DNA of 64,000 bases from Aeromicrobium ginsengisoli (GCF_004134905.2 NZ_SDPQ02000002.1:744001-808000); one strand, 5' to 3'; numbered from the stretch's first letter, positions 1-9,480 are shown. The notes: generated by a model not told the origin, from the sequence alone. A program made the numbers and translations.

Positions 1-342
1 GTCACCAAGGCAGGCGCCACCGCGGCGTCTGTCGGCATAGACGAGATGAACCAGACCGGGGTCGGCGACTCCTCTTACTACCCGGACTACCAGCGCGGCG
101 GCCAACGGTTCAACCCCGACCAGCGCGACCCGCAGAACGGCGGCGGAGACAAGGGCCCCGATGACGATCCCTCGGGGAGCACGGCACCTTCGGTCCCGGT
201 GCCGTCCATGCCCGTCGGAACACCGCAGAACGGAAGCCCAAGCGGCATGCCCTCCGGCGCCCCCGGGAAGTCGACCCCAGGTGGCGGCGGGGGAGCCGGG
301 GGCGCAGCCTCGGCCGCTGCAGAAGTTCCCCCGGTCGTCTAA
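1..342 (+). CDS. C-terminal fragment of a conjugation membrane protein (TrbL-like tail), partial
   Basis: The reading frame is open from the first base and ends at 342, so this is the 3' end of a gene that starts outside the window. The visible 113 residues are low-complexity, rich in Gly, Pro, Ser, Asp and Asn, and contain no membrane segment or motif. In actinobacterial conjugation loci the gene just before an SCO6880-like gene is often a TrbL-like polytopic protein with a disordered Pro/Gly/Ser-rich tail; that identity rests on position and composition only. The next gene begins 72 bases downstream in the same direction, which fits one operon. Confidence 0.6.
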   Translation, partial: VTKAGATAASVGIDEMNQTGVGDSSYYPDYQRGGQRFNPDQRDPQNGGGDKGPDDDPSGSTAPSVPVPSMPVGTPQNGSPSGMPSGAPGKSTPGGGGGAGGAASAAAEVPPVV

Positions 343-414
343 AGAACTCATTCACCAAGTGGCCCCTGGGTCGCTGACGGCGGGCCATAGGGAACCACAG
401 CGAAAGGACGAACC

Positions 415-1917
415 ATGACGATCTACAACGACTACTCCCGAGCCAAGGTGGGGTGGTTCTTCGGGTTGTCCGGCTGGCAGCTGGGCACCGTCTCGTTGTC
501 CCTGCTGCCGTTCTTCTGGTCGATCCAGCGCCAAGCATGGGGATCGGCACTGGTCTTCCTGATGGTCTGGGCGACTGTGGCCACCATCGTGGTGGTCCCC
601 GTGCGTGGCCGCTCGGCCACCGGATGGTTCACCGCGATGATGCGCTACTCACTCGGTGGCCTGACCGGACGCACCCGCTACCGTGCCCGCGCCGCGCGCG
701 GGCAGGTCGAGGACCTCGCCAAGGCCGACCTGCCCGGAGTGCTCAACGCGGTCGAGATCCACGACGGCCCACCCACCGGCCCGGCGCAGACCCGCATCGC
801 CATCATCCAGAACCACGCCACCAAGACATGGGCTGTCACCGCAGCGGTGATCCACCCCGGCATCGGCATGGCTGACATCGACGAGCGGCACCGTCGCGGC
901 ACCGGGCTCAGCGACCTGCTCGACCTATGCTCTCGCACCGAGCTCATCGACGAGCTGTTGTTCATGGTCCGCACAGTGCCCGACGACGGCGCCGAACGCG
1001 GGCAGTGGATGAACCGGCACCGCCGCGACGGCGGCCCGACGCTGTCGCGTCAGGTCAACGACGACATGCACGCCGCCCTGTCCAAGGCGTCGGTGCGTAC
1101 TGAGGCGTTCGTGACGATGGTGGTCCCCGAGACCCGCCTGGCCAAAGAAGCCAAGGAGGCCGGGGGTGGGCTCGAAGGCCGGGCGCGCGTGCTGTACCTG
1201 CTGATGGGCGAGGTCGAGGCCCAGCTGCGCGGGGGAGTGGGCATGACCGACGTGACGTGGTTGACCTCGCCAGACCTGGCCGCAGCGTGCCGCACCGGTT
1301 TCGCCCCCGGAGACCGTGCTGGGATCATCGACGCGCTCGCCGCGCGGACAGTCGACCCGGGCGTCAACGCTGAGGTGCCGTGGGCCATGGCCGGCCCGTC
1401 CGGCGCGGACCAGCTGGTCCGCCACTACTCCCACGACGCCTGGAACTCCGTCAGCGCGACCATCAAGCTCCCAGTCAAGGGCGCGGTGATGGGGGCGCTG
1501 GCTCCCATCCTGACCCCCACGGAAACGGGTGAGCGGCGCAGTTACGTCGTCTCCTACCCGATCCTGCGTCAATCGACCGCTGACCGGCAGTCCGCCTCGA
1601 GCGAGTGGGCCGCCGACCTGGGCGAGGCGCTGCGTGAGAAGGCCAAGGTCAAGCAGCGCACCAAAGCCCGCGACGAGGCCGACAAGGTACGTGCGCTGGA
1701 CCGCAAGCTGGCCCGAGGCAACTCGATGACCCAGCCGTACGCGGTGTGCACGGTCACCGTTCCCAAGACGCTGCGGATCTCCGAATTCGGTCGCCGTCTT
1801 GACGCCTCCACCCGTCGAGCCGGGTTCGCGCCCTTGCGCTTGGACGTCGCCCACGACGTCGGCTTCGCCACCTCCACGGTCCCGCTGGGTGTCAGCCTGA
1901 CCCGAGGGACCAACTGA
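415..1917 (+). CDS. SCO6880-like conjugation membrane protein
   Basis: This 500-residue protein has two hydrophobic segments near the N-terminus (about residues 20-38 and 43-62), a PrgI-like arrangement, followed by a long soluble part. The layout matches the SCO6880 family of actinobacterial conjugative elements, where it precedes the VirB4-type ATPase and probably contributes a VirB3/VirB4 N-terminal-like role at the inner membrane. The start is preceded by an A/G-rich ribosome binding site (cgaaaggacg). The stop overlaps the next start as ATGA, indicating translational coupling. The family call comes from architecture and context; no catalytic motif is present. Confidence 0.75.
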   Translation: MTIYNDYSRAKVGWFFGLSGWQLGTVSLSLLPFFWSIQRQAWGSALVFLMVWATVATIVVVPVRGRSATGWFTAMMRYSLGGLTGRTRYRARAARGQVEDLAKADLPGVLNAVEIHDGPPTGPAQTRIAIIQNHATKTWAVTAAVIHPGIGMADIDERHRRGTGLSDLLDLCSRTELIDELLFMVRTVPDDGAERGQWMNRHRRDGGPTLSRQVNDDMHAALSKASVRTEAFVTMVVPETRLAKEAKEAGGGLEGRARVLYLLMGEVEAQLRGGVGMTDVTWLTSPDLAAACRTGFAPGDRAGIIDALAARTVDPGVNAEVPWAMAGPSGADQLVRHYSHDAWNSVSATIKLPVKGAVMGALAPILTPTETGERRSYVVSYPILRQSTADRQSASSEWAADLGEALREKAKVKQRTKARDEADKVRALDRKLARGNSMTQPYAVCTVTVPKTLRISEFGRRLDASTRRAGFAPLRLDVAHDVGFATSTVPLGVSLTRGTN

Positions 1918-3425
1918 TGCGCACCGGCGCCGCCGGCCGAGACGTCAACCGGCTGATGCGCGACTTCGGCCACGACCTGCCATCGGCACCGGAACCGATC
2001 GCGGCAGTCAAGGACCCACGGCTGTTCCACTACGGCTCAGTACACGGGGAATTCAAACCCGACCGCGGCTGGTCGCCAGCAAAAGCACCCGCCGCGGTGT
2101 GGCGGATGACCAGCGACCAGGCACCAGTCCTCTGGCCGTTCATCTCTACCCCGGGCCTGCCGCCGACCGGCGCGCAGATGGGTGTCGATCACCTGTCCGG
2201 CGGCGCGTTCTACGCCGACCCGATCGGCTGGGTGTTGCACGACCAGATCCCGGTCACCAACCCCAACATCTTCAGCTTCGGCAAACCCGGCCGTGGCAAG
2301 TCCGCCACCACCAAGGCGTTCTGCCTGCGGATGATGGATTTTGGTTACCGCACACTGATCCTGGGTGACCCCAAGGACGAGTACGAGGCGCTGTGCCGGG
2401 CGTTTGGTGTCGAACCGTTCGCGATCGGCCACGGCCTCGCGACCCGGATCAACCCGCTGGCCATCGGCCCACTCGGCCAAGGTTGGGCGCAGTTGTCAGC
2501 TGAGCAGGCTCAGGGACGAGCGGCGATCGTGTTCTCCCGCTGGCTCACCCTGGTCCGTGGCCTGGTCGGCAGCCAACGGATCGGCGAACGCCGGGTCCCG
2601 TTCGGACCCACCGAAGAAGCCGTGGTCAAGCAAGCACTGAAGATGCTCACCGGCTACTCCGCCGGTCACTCCACCCTTCGTGAAACCACCATCCCGAAGC
2701 TGTGGCACCTGCTCGACGAGCCCACGGCGGAGCTGATCGACGAAACCAGGTACGCCTCACCCCGGCACTTCCTGGACGAGACCCGGCTGTTGCGCGACGC
2801 CCTCGGCCAGCTGGTCACCGGCGCGCTGGCGGGCCTGTTCGACGACCACACCACCATCGAAGTCGACTGGACCGCACCGATCCAGTCCCTCAGCTTGTCG
2901 CGGCTCGAACCGCTCGGCGACGAAGCAGTCGGCATCGCCCTGACTTGCCTCAACTCCTGGGGCCGTGGCATGCGGGAGATGGCATCAGCCGGAGACCTGC
3001 GGATCGTCGTACGCGACGAGTCATGGAAGCAGCTGCGTCTTGGCCCCGAAGCGGTCAAGAGCTTCGACGCCGACCTCCGGTTGTCCCGCCGCGACGGAGA
3101 CGTGCAGTTCGCCGTCGCCCACAAACCCTCGGACATGCTCTCGGCCGGCGACTCGGGAAGCCAGGCCGCCGCGATCGCCAAGGACCTGCTGCACCTGGCC
3201 GACATCAAGATCCTGCACGGCCAAGACCTCGGCGTCGCTCTGGAGCTCGAGCAGATGCTCGGCCTCGGTCCCATCGCCCGCGACATCGTCACCAGCTGGG
3301 CCATGCAGGGCAAGGGCCGCGCCCTGTGGTGCGTCGGCGACCAGCAGTACAAGGTCCAGACCATCTTGCACCCGGCCGAACAGCAGCTGACCTACACCAA
3401 CGAAGCCATCGCCGGCGGAGCCTGA
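1917..3425 (+). CDS. VirB4-type conjugation ATPase
   Basis: This 502-residue ATP-binding protein carries a Walker A motif GKPGRGKS near residues 122-129 and a VirB4-like Walker B ending in RDESW near residue 365. Both match the TraC/VirB4 AAA+ core that powers type IV secretion pilus assembly and substrate transfer at the cytoplasmic membrane. It lacks a long N-terminal domain, which the preceding SCO6880-like gene may supply as a separate polypeptide. It overlaps that gene by 4 bases and is followed after one base by the M23 peptidase gene, so it is central in the operon. Confidence 0.88.
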   Translation: MRTGAAGRDVNRLMRDFGHDLPSAPEPIAAVKDPRLFHYGSVHGEFKPDRGWSPAKAPAAVWRMTSDQAPVLWPFISTPGLPPTGAQMGVDHLSGGAFYADPIGWVLHDQIPVTNPNIFSFGKPGRGKSATTKAFCLRMMDFGYRTLILGDPKDEYEALCRAFGVEPFAIGHGLATRINPLAIGPLGQGWAQLSAEQAQGRAAIVFSRWLTLVRGLVGSQRIGERRVPFGPTEEAVVKQALKMLTGYSAGHSTLRETTIPKLWHLLDEPTAELIDETRYASPRHFLDETRLLRDALGQLVTGALAGLFDDHTTIEVDWTAPIQSLSLSRLEPLGDEAVGIALTCLNSWGRGMREMASAGDLRIVVRDESWKQLRLGPEAVKSFDADLRLSRRDGDVQFAVAHKPSDMLSAGDSGSQAAAIAKDLLHLADIKILHGQDLGVALELEQMLGLGPIARDIVTSWAMQGKGRALWCVGDQQYKVQTILHPAEQQLTYTNEAIAGGA

Positions 3426-3426
3426 C

Positions 3427-5337
3427 GTGAAGGGCACCCCCGCGATCATCGGCGGCGCCCTGGTCGTGTTGTTGCTACCGATCCTGGCCGTCGCCGCGAT
3501 CGCCGGTGCCATCATCCCGGCAGCCACTTCCGCCACGACCTGCGCCGACCCAGCGGCCGCGATGCCGGGGACCTGGCGACCGCCATTGGTCGGCTCCTAT
3601 ACGGTGACCAGCCAGTTTGGGATGCGCTACCACCCGGTGCTGCACATCACCAAGCTGCACACCGGCATCGACCTGGTTGCCCGCGCCGACAAGACCGTCG
3701 TCGCGGCAGCGGCCGGCACAGTCAAGGTCAGCGGCTACAACGGCGCCTACGGCAACCAAGTCGTGATCGACAACGGCGGCGGCATCCAGACCCGATACGC
3801 CCACATGGCCTCAGCCAGCCCGGTCTCGGTCGGCCAGAAGGTCGCCGCCGGCACCAGGCTCGGCACCCAAGGCGCCACCGGCTACGTCACCGGCGCGCAT
3901 CTCCACTTCGAGGTGATCAAGAAGGGGTCCCCGATCGACCCTAAGCCCTTCATGGCCAGCCAGGGCGCACCACTGAACGGCGGCGCCACCTCCGCGGCCA
4001 GCACCCGAGCCACGGCCGCGCTCGCCACCACAGCGTCGACCAAGACCAGGACGATTAGCGCCACCCGCACCGACGGCCAGAAGGTCACTCTCAACAACGA
4101 GCAGCTGACCAACGCCGCGACCATCGCACGCATCGGGCGAAAGGTCGGCGCGGGCGACCGCGGCGTCGTCATCGCACTGATGGCTGCCCTGCAGGAGTCG
4201 GTGCTGCGAAACCTCAACTACGGCGACCGCGACTCGCTCGGACTGTTCCAGCAGCGCGCCGGCTGGGGAACAACCCATCAGCGCCGCACCCCTGAGTACG
4301 CGGCCCGGGTCTTCTTCGGCGGCCCGAGTGGCCCGAACGAAGGCAGCCCGGCCGGCCTGCTGGACAAGCGCGGATGGAAGTCGATGGGCCTGGGTCAGGC
4401 AGCCCAGGCCGTACAGGTGTCGGCTTTCCCGACTGCGTACGACAAGTGGGAGCCAGTCGCCCGCGCCATCATCGACGCGAAGGGCCTTGGTGGCGCGACC
4501 GCAGCGGGGGACTGTGTCGCCGGAGGATCGACCTATGGTCAGCTGCAGGTGGCGACGTGGAACATCTGCCTGGAGTTCTGCGGCGGCGGGAAGCTTCGGC
4601 CGTGGCGTGACCGGATCCCGCTGATCGCTTCTGCCATCAAGAAGGCGCACCCGGACGTGATCAGCCTGCAGGAGACCGGGCACCAGAAGACCCAGGGTGC
4701 GGCGATCATCAAGGCGCTCGCTCCTACCTACAAGCTCGCGGTCTACAAGCGATCCAAGATGGTGCTGTTCGACCCGACCAAGCTGTCGACCACGAGCGCC
4801 AGCGGCAAGAAGCTCGGGTCGGTCAAGTTCGTGGTCGAAGGCAAGGGTGGCGTCGCCCAGGTCCTGCGCGACCTGCGTACGGGCAAGACCGTCGTGGTCT
4901 CGAGCCTTCACCCGATCGATGGCACCCAGGACGCCCGCCGGCTCCGATACATCAAACAGGCCCACCACCTGGTCGTCGGCCTGCAGCAGAAGAACCCCGG
5001 TAGCGCCATCATCCACGCCGGCGACCTGAACTCCTACATCCCCGGGACCGGCACCAAGAAAAAGGTCGCGCATTTCTTCACCGACCGCGGATACCGGACC
5101 ACCGAACAGATCGCCAAGGCCCGCACCGGGCAGGAATACCGCTCCTACAACGGCGGCAAGGCGCCGCGACGCGGGCCGCGCATCGACCACGTCATCGTCG
5201 ACCCGCGCGCCACGACCGTGGACACCTGGCGGCAGATCCTGTCGACGAACCGCAGCGACCCCGAGTCCGACCACAACATGATCGCGGTGACTCTGACACT
5301 TTCCGGCACCGGAATGGCCACTCAGTACGCCACGTAG
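3427..5337 (+). CDS. M23 peptidase fused to an endonuclease/exonuclease/phosphatase domain
   Basis: The protein has 636 residues with a GTG start placed immediately after the previous stop. Residues 6-35 form a hydrophobic anchor or signal segment. Residues about 60-175 are a LytM/M23 zinc peptidase, with HTGID at 78-82 and the HLH pair near 158-160. A middle part (about 235-345) containing LGLFQQRAGWG resembles the muramidase-like segment seen in actinobacterial conjugation proteins. From about residue 373 an EEP-fold domain follows, with TWNIC, QETG (about 413), GDLNS (about 532) and SDHN (about 613). The peptidase part should open peptidoglycan for the secretion channel. The role of the EEP part, which could be a nuclease or a phosphodiesterase, is unknown. 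Confidence 0.85.
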   Translation: MKGTPAIIGGALVVLLLPILAVAAIAGAIIPAATSATTCADPAAAMPGTWRPPLVGSYTVTSQFGMRYHPVLHITKLHTGIDLVARADKTVVAAAAGTVKVSGYNGAYGNQVVIDNGGGIQTRYAHMASASPVSVGQKVAAGTRLGTQGATGYVTGAHLHFEVIKKGSPIDPKPFMASQGAPLNGGATSAASTRATAALATTASTKTRTISATRTDGQKVTLNNEQLTNAATIARIGRKVGAGDRGVVIALMAALQESVLRNLNYGDRDSLGLFQQRAGWGTTHQRRTPEYAARVFFGGPSGPNEGSPAGLLDKRGWKSMGLGQAAQAVQVSAFPTAYDKWEPVARAIIDAKGLGGATAAGDCVAGGSTYGQLQVATWNICLEFCGGGKLRPWRDRIPLIASAIKKAHPDVISLQETGHQKTQGAAIIKALAPTYKLAVYKRSKMVLFDPTKLSTTSASGKKLGSVKFVVEGKGGVAQVLRDLRTGKTVVVSSLHPIDGTQDARRLRYIKQAHHLVVGLQQKNPGSAIIHAGDLNSYIPGTGTKKKVAHFFTDRGYRTTEQIAKARTGQEYRSYNGGKAPRRGPRIDHVIVDPRATTVDTWRQILSTNRSDPESDHNMIAVTLTLSGTGMATQYAT

Positions 5338-5350
5338 GGCCATAGGGACC

Positions 5351-5812
5351 ATGAAGATCCAACACGCACGCCGAACCAACCCATATCCATGGACCTGGGA
5401 GATTCCCGCCCTTATCGTCGGCGCGGTGCTCCTGGCCATGGGCATCGCACTGCACCTGGCCCGCGCGATCGCGAACGTCTTCGCCGGTGCAGGCTGGCAG
5501 CTCACCCCACGACCAGCACTGTTCTCCTCCTTGCCCCGGCTGATCGGTGGCGACGCTGGCGCCGGCCTGGCTGACGAACAGACCGGGTACGCCAGCAGCG
5601 GCGTCCTGTGGTTCTGGATCGCCGCCACCGAGCTGGTCGTGCTGGTGATCGTCGTGCTGGTGCTGCGGTGGGGTCTGGCGCAATGGGGTCCCGGCCGGAT
5701 TCAGGGCATGGCGTCCCCGAGCGAAGCCGAACAGCTTCTCGGCCTGTCACGGCTGCGTCGTAACGCACCGATCATCCGACCCGATCTGTATGCAAAGAAG
5801 GGAACATCGTGA
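5351..5812 (+). CDS. Conjugation-associated membrane protein
   Basis: This 153-residue protein is encoded between the M23 fusion and the coupling ATPase. It has two hydrophobic segments, at about residues 16-38 (IPALIVGAVLLAMGIALHLA) and 85-105 (LWFWIAATELVVLVIVVLVL). The C-terminal third is soluble and ends in a short basic stretch. Its stop overlaps the start of the coupling protein gene as GTGA, so the two are probably translated together. It may anchor or chaperone that ATPase. No enzyme motif is visible, and I know the family only as a positional neighbour in such loci. Confidence 0.7.
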   Translation: MKIQHARRTNPYPWTWEIPALIVGAVLLAMGIALHLARAIANVFAGAGWQLTPRPALFSSLPRLIGGDAGAGLADEQTGYASSGVLWFWIAATELVVLVIVVLVLRWGLAQWGPGRIQGMASPSEAEQLLGLSRLRRNAPIIRPDLYAKKGTS

Positions 5813-7245
5813 CCACCTTTGATCCCACACAGGTCGGGTGGCGGCTCGGAGCCGCCTCCGAACCACGCACCAGGCACGACCTGTGGGTTCCGTGGGACCG
5901 CACCACCGGCGTCATCGGGCCTCAGGGATCCGGAAAGACGCTCGACCTGCTCGTCCCGGCCCTGCTGAGGGCGCCAGGGGCAGCGCTGGTGACCTTGACC
6001 AAGGTCGACGACCTGCTTCTGACGATCGATGCCCGCGGCAGCGATGGTCGCCCATGCGTGGTGCTCGATCCCTTCGGTCTGGCTCCCGGGATGCCTGAGC
6101 TCGTCTGGGACCCGATCGCCGGATGCGTCGACCCCATGGTTGCCGAGCGACGCGCGAAAGCGTTCACTGCCGGAACAGTCAAGGGCGCCGTCGCAGGCGG
6201 CCATGGCGACGACGCGGCCCGCTTCTACGCAGCCGAGGCGTCCAAGGTCGTACAGGCGTTCTTCCACGCCGCCGCGCTGGCCGGGCACGGTCTCGAGGAG
6301 GTCCTGCGCTGGGTCGCGAACCCCCGCGCTGCTACCGAGCCCACGGAGATTCTGCGCGAGCACCCGCACGCCGCCCCGTTCTGGCACGGCCTCCTGCACG
6401 GAGCACTGCGGGGGGACGACCGAACCGCCGGCAACACCATCACCACGGTCCAGCAGGCATTGAGCCTGTTCTTCCAAGCCGACATCAGACGCCGCTGCGT
6501 CCCCTCCAAGGGCCGCCACGCAACGAACATCGCCGACGTCATCGCTCGCAGAGGCACCATCTATCTGCTTGGCCGCGAAGACCCGTACGCCAGCGCCTCG
6601 CCGCTGATGACCGCGGTGGCCGAGCACGTCCTCGACACCGCCCTTGCCGCCGCCAACGAGTCCGTATACGGGCGCTTGTGCCCGCCGATGCTTGCCTGCC
6701 TGGACGAGCTGCCCTCCACGGCACCTCTGCCGACCCTGCGCACCAGGATGGCGAACGAGCGCGCGCTCGGGCTCTCCTTCATATATGCCGCCCAGACGTG
6801 GCGGCAGCTGTCAGCCATCTTCGGCGAGCAAGAAGCACGAGCACTGTTCGGTCTGACCAACGTGCTGTGCATGTTCGGAGGTTCCAAGGACGTGGCCTTC
6901 AACCAGGAGATCTCCGACCTACTCGGCCCCGTACGGGTGACCCGGCAGACCTGGCAAAGCGGCACCAAGGCCGGCCGCACTGCCAGTGCCGAAGACATCC
7001 CCATACTCACTGGGGCAGAAGTGCGCCAGCTCGAGGAACGACACGCGCTCGTGGTCGCAGAGAACGGCAAACCGATGATCGCCAAACTCGCTCGCGCCAT
7101 CGACGGCAGGCCCGGCGACAAGCTGCTCGAGGCTCAGGCGGCAGCAAGGCGCCGAGTCGACGCCGGCCGAATCTGCGTGGTCGACCCGCAAGCACGAGCA
7201 ACCGCAGCCCTGGTCGAATCACAACGCCGCGGCCTCACCGGATAG
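5809..7245 (+). CDS. VirD4/TraG-type coupling ATPase
   Basis: This 478-residue P-loop protein has Walker A GPQGSGKT at about residues 37-44 and a Walker B-like ACLDELPS near residue 298. It also contains the conserved hydrophobic stretches of the TraG/VirD4 coupling proteins (LLVPALL, VVLDPFGL, GLSFIYAAQTW). Such proteins bring the relaxase-DNA complex to the secretion channel. It has no transmembrane segment of its own, and the small membrane protein encoded directly upstream (4-base overlap, GTG start) could provide one. The relaxase it should serve is encoded on the opposite strand at 14939-20575. Confidence 0.88.
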   Translation: MTTFDPTQVGWRLGAASEPRTRHDLWVPWDRTTGVIGPQGSGKTLDLLVPALLRAPGAALVTLTKVDDLLLTIDARGSDGRPCVVLDPFGLAPGMPELVWDPIAGCVDPMVAERRAKAFTAGTVKGAVAGGHGDDAARFYAAEASKVVQAFFHAAALAGHGLEEVLRWVANPRAATEPTEILREHPHAAPFWHGLLHGALRGDDRTAGNTITTVQQALSLFFQADIRRRCVPSKGRHATNIADVIARRGTIYLLGREDPYASASPLMTAVAEHVLDTALAAANESVYGRLCPPMLACLDELPSTAPLPTLRTRMANERALGLSFIYAAQTWRQLSAIFGEQEARALFGLTNVLCMFGGSKDVAFNQEISDLLGPVRVTRQTWQSGTKAGRTASAEDIPILTGAEVRQLEERHALVVAENGKPMIAKLARAIDGRPGDKLLEAQAAARRRVDAGRICVVDPQARATAALVESQRRGLTG

Positions 7246-7253
7246 TCGGCATA

Positions 7254-7895
7254 GTGGATCCCCAACGCCGAACCGACCCGATCCCTCTGGTCCAGCCCTT
7301 CCCCCAGCCCGGACCTCAGCTGCAGCTGGCTTACCGCGAACTCGACCTCGCAGCCAACGGCACCGACGAGCAACGGGCAGCACTCGGCACCATCGGGGAC
7401 TTGCCCAGGCCATGGGTGCCAGCAACCTGCACCAAGCCCCAACTGCGGGCCGAGCTGTGGAACTGGCTCGACGCCGTGGTGGTCTGGCTCAACCACGAAC
7501 TGGTCTTCGACACCATCGACGTAATCCCGGCGTGCTGGCCGCAACACCCCCACCTCGTACACGAGCTCGCAGTCCTCGCGGACCTGCGGCGCCGCGCCGA
7601 GCGTTCTTTGATCAGCAACGACCTCGAGGAATGGCACCGCTACGCACTGCCGACGTTCCTTGAGCGAATGCGCCACCGGATCGCCGAGCACTGCAACGAT
7701 GACCACCCCACCGTGTGGCCATCAGCGGGACGCTTCAGCCGACATCTTGACGACGAGGGGGCGATTCCTCGCCAACGCGTCTTCGCGGACGACCTCATAG
7801 TCACCCGCAGCACCATGGCCCTGGACGCGGGCAACCTGGGTAGCGGCCCACGCCTGCGGGTTGTAGATACGGATAGCGGCGAGATCCTCGACTGA
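7254..7895 (+). CDS. Conserved hypothetical protein of conjugation locus (DUF4913-like)
   Basis: A GTG start at 7254, 8 bases after the coupling protein stop, gives a 213-residue soluble protein. The same frame stays open far upstream inside the coupling gene, but that extension is an out-of-frame shadow. The core, with WLNHELVF, CWPQHPHLVHELAVLADLR and EWHRYALPTFLERM, resembles the small actinobacterial DUF4913-type proteins that follow TraG-like genes; this similarity is from memory. No catalytic motif is seen. It is the last gene of the transfer operon before the IS110 element. Confidence 0.65.
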   Translation: MDPQRRTDPIPLVQPFPQPGPQLQLAYRELDLAANGTDEQRAALGTIGDLPRPWVPATCTKPQLRAELWNWLDAVVVWLNHELVFDTIDVIPACWPQHPHLVHELAVLADLRRRAERSLISNDLEEWHRYALPTFLERMRHRIAEHCNDDHPTVWPSAGRFSRHLDDEGAIPRQRVFADDLIVTRSTMALDAGNLGSGPRLRVVDTDSGEILD

Positions 7896-7996
7896 GCGAG
7901 GGAGTGCCCAGCTGATTCGATCAGGGCGATCCGCCGACTAGAACCCACATGCAAAGCGCCCACTTGGACGCGGGTCCTAGCGGCTCCCTTCTGTTG

Positions 7997-9206
7997 TCAA
8001 GACGCCGCTGAGAGCGTGTTCTCTGTTGGAGTCTTTCGCCGGCGGGCGGCCGGTTGTAGCGTCGGTTCCGCGGGTCCGGGAAGTGGCTGATCCGAAGTGT
8101 CGATGTGCGGGGGCAGGTCGACCGCGCTGGATTCTTGAGACGCCCCGCAGTGCCCTCCCGGACTCGCACTGGCGTCCGTTCTTGCGGAGCGCTCGGCGTC
8201 GTCGATGAGTTGTCGGTAGATGACGTCGGAGATTCGGCGCTTGAGGCAGCGCATAGCTTCAAGGGACTTCTTGCCCTCGGCTCGTTTGCGTCGGTAATAG
8301 GCGCGGCCGTCGGTGTCCAGGCGGAGCTGGGTGACTGCGGCGATGTGGATCATGTGGTTCATCCGCCGGTTCCCAGCCCTTGAGAGCCGTGGCGGTTCTG
8401 CTCACCCGAGGACGCGTCCAGTGGCGCGGTGCCGGTCCAGGACGCGAATCGGTTGCGGTCAGCGAACCGTGTCACGTCGCCGACGTCGGCCAGGATTCGG
8501 GCGGCCACGACCGGGCCGACACCGTGCAGATCCATGAGCGTGGAGCCGCGGGCGAGCACGATGGCTTTGAGCTCGGCGGTGGCCTTCTTGATCTTCGTTT
8601 CGACAGCGATCAGTTCGGCGAGCTCATCGGCTGCGATGCGACGCCGGGTTTTGCCAGCGATGTCACGCGGGCGGACGGTGGCCAGCATGGCCTTGGCCTG
8701 GCCGGTGGTGAGGTCGCGTTTTGCCTGGCCAGGGAGTAGCTCAGCCAGCAGCGCCTGCAGACGGTCGACGGTTTGGACCCGGCGTCGGGTGAGTGCTTCT
8801 CGTCGGTCGGTAAGCATTCGCAGCGCCTCCAGTTCACCGTCGACTTGCAGCACCCGCAGGGTCTGGGTGCGGACCGCGACGATCGCGATGGAGTGCGCAT
8901 CGAGGGCATCGGTCTTGCGGTTGTGTCCGGTGTCGAACAGTCGAATCCGGGCCGCGAGCTTCGCCGGCACGTCGACGACACGCTCGCCAGCTTCGAGCAG
9001 GCGTTGAGCCAGCGGGCGTCCGACACCGTTGGCGCCTTCGACCGCCCAGACTCTGTCGGGCCAGGTCTTCGCATAGGCCCGCATGGCCTTATAGCCGGCC
9101 TGGTCGGTGGTGAACGGACCAGAGCCAAGCATCTGCTCCTGGTTGTCGACGACCTCGATCGTGGCCGACAGCTTGTGGGATCGACCCCGATGATGACCTG
9201 TTCCAC
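7997..9206 (-). pseudogene. IS110-family recombinase/transposase, two frameshifts
   Basis: Joining three frames gives one IS110-type DEDD recombinase. It starts with MEQVIIGVDP at 9206, continues with the RuvC-like part (WAVEGANG; TDALDAHSIA) and then the C-terminal Transposase_20 part (LHGVGPVVAARILADVGDVTRF, FASWTGTAPLDASSG). It ends in the frame closing at 7997 (RRMNHMIHIAA). The first shift lies near 9175-9180, where a run that should read CCCC before CAAG has only three C. The second lies near 8390, where CACCGG reads CACGG. Each is a one-base loss that restores a typical IS110 sequence when put back. The element is probably inactive unless these are sequencing errors. Confidence 0.85.
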
Positions 9207-9480
9207 GTGCTTCTCCCGCCTGTGCTCGTTCCGATAGGGACGGCGAGGTGGGCATTGCTACTACGAGCAGGGCAGTCCCTTCTTGAGCCACGCCTCGTCA
9301 GCGGTGCCCGACGGGCAGCAGACCGAAAGTGAGCCACACCCGCAACCGGGTGGGCAGCCCAATAGAGAGCGAACCCGCCGAGCACCTAGGCCGAGTCTGG
9401 CCAGACGCCGGCCCTGAGGGAATCCTCTAGTAGCCCAGAATGACGCAGTGGCATGCGTCCAGGATGACGCGAAGACGTCC
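9207..9480 (-). ncRNA. Possible bridge-RNA region of the IS110 element
   Basis: The stretch upstream of the recombinase start (minus strand) carries no convincing gene. It contains two compact perfect hairpins: TGCCCG-A-CGGGCA at 9305-9317 and CACCCG-CAAC-CGGGTG at 9337-9352. IS110-group elements are known to encode a structured guide (bridge) RNA in the leader between the element end and the recombinase gene. The assignment is by position plus these hairpins; the guide loops were not identified. Confidence 0.3.

Larger units (their letters stand above)
7997..9480 (-). mobile_element. IS110-family insertion element (approximate limits)
   Basis: The element is recognised from the broken recombinase gene and the non-coding leader upstream of it. 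IS110 elements usually lack terminal inverted repeats and clear target duplications, so exact ends cannot be drawn by eye. The right limit near 9480 is a guess that includes the structured leader. It sits between the end of the transfer operon and the start of the lower-G+C accessory island, interrupting neither visibly. Confidence 0.6.

Noticed and set aside
382-5348. Identical 12-mers (GGGCCATAGGGA) at 382-393 and 5337-5348, just upstream of two transfer genes
   Set aside because: They are too short and have only two copies. They may be similar translation-start contexts rather than a regulatory site.
3811-5628. 605-codon open frame on the minus strand opposite the M23 fusion gene
   Set aside because: It is a codon-bias shadow of the high-G+C gene on the other strand, with no recognisable domain and no start signal.
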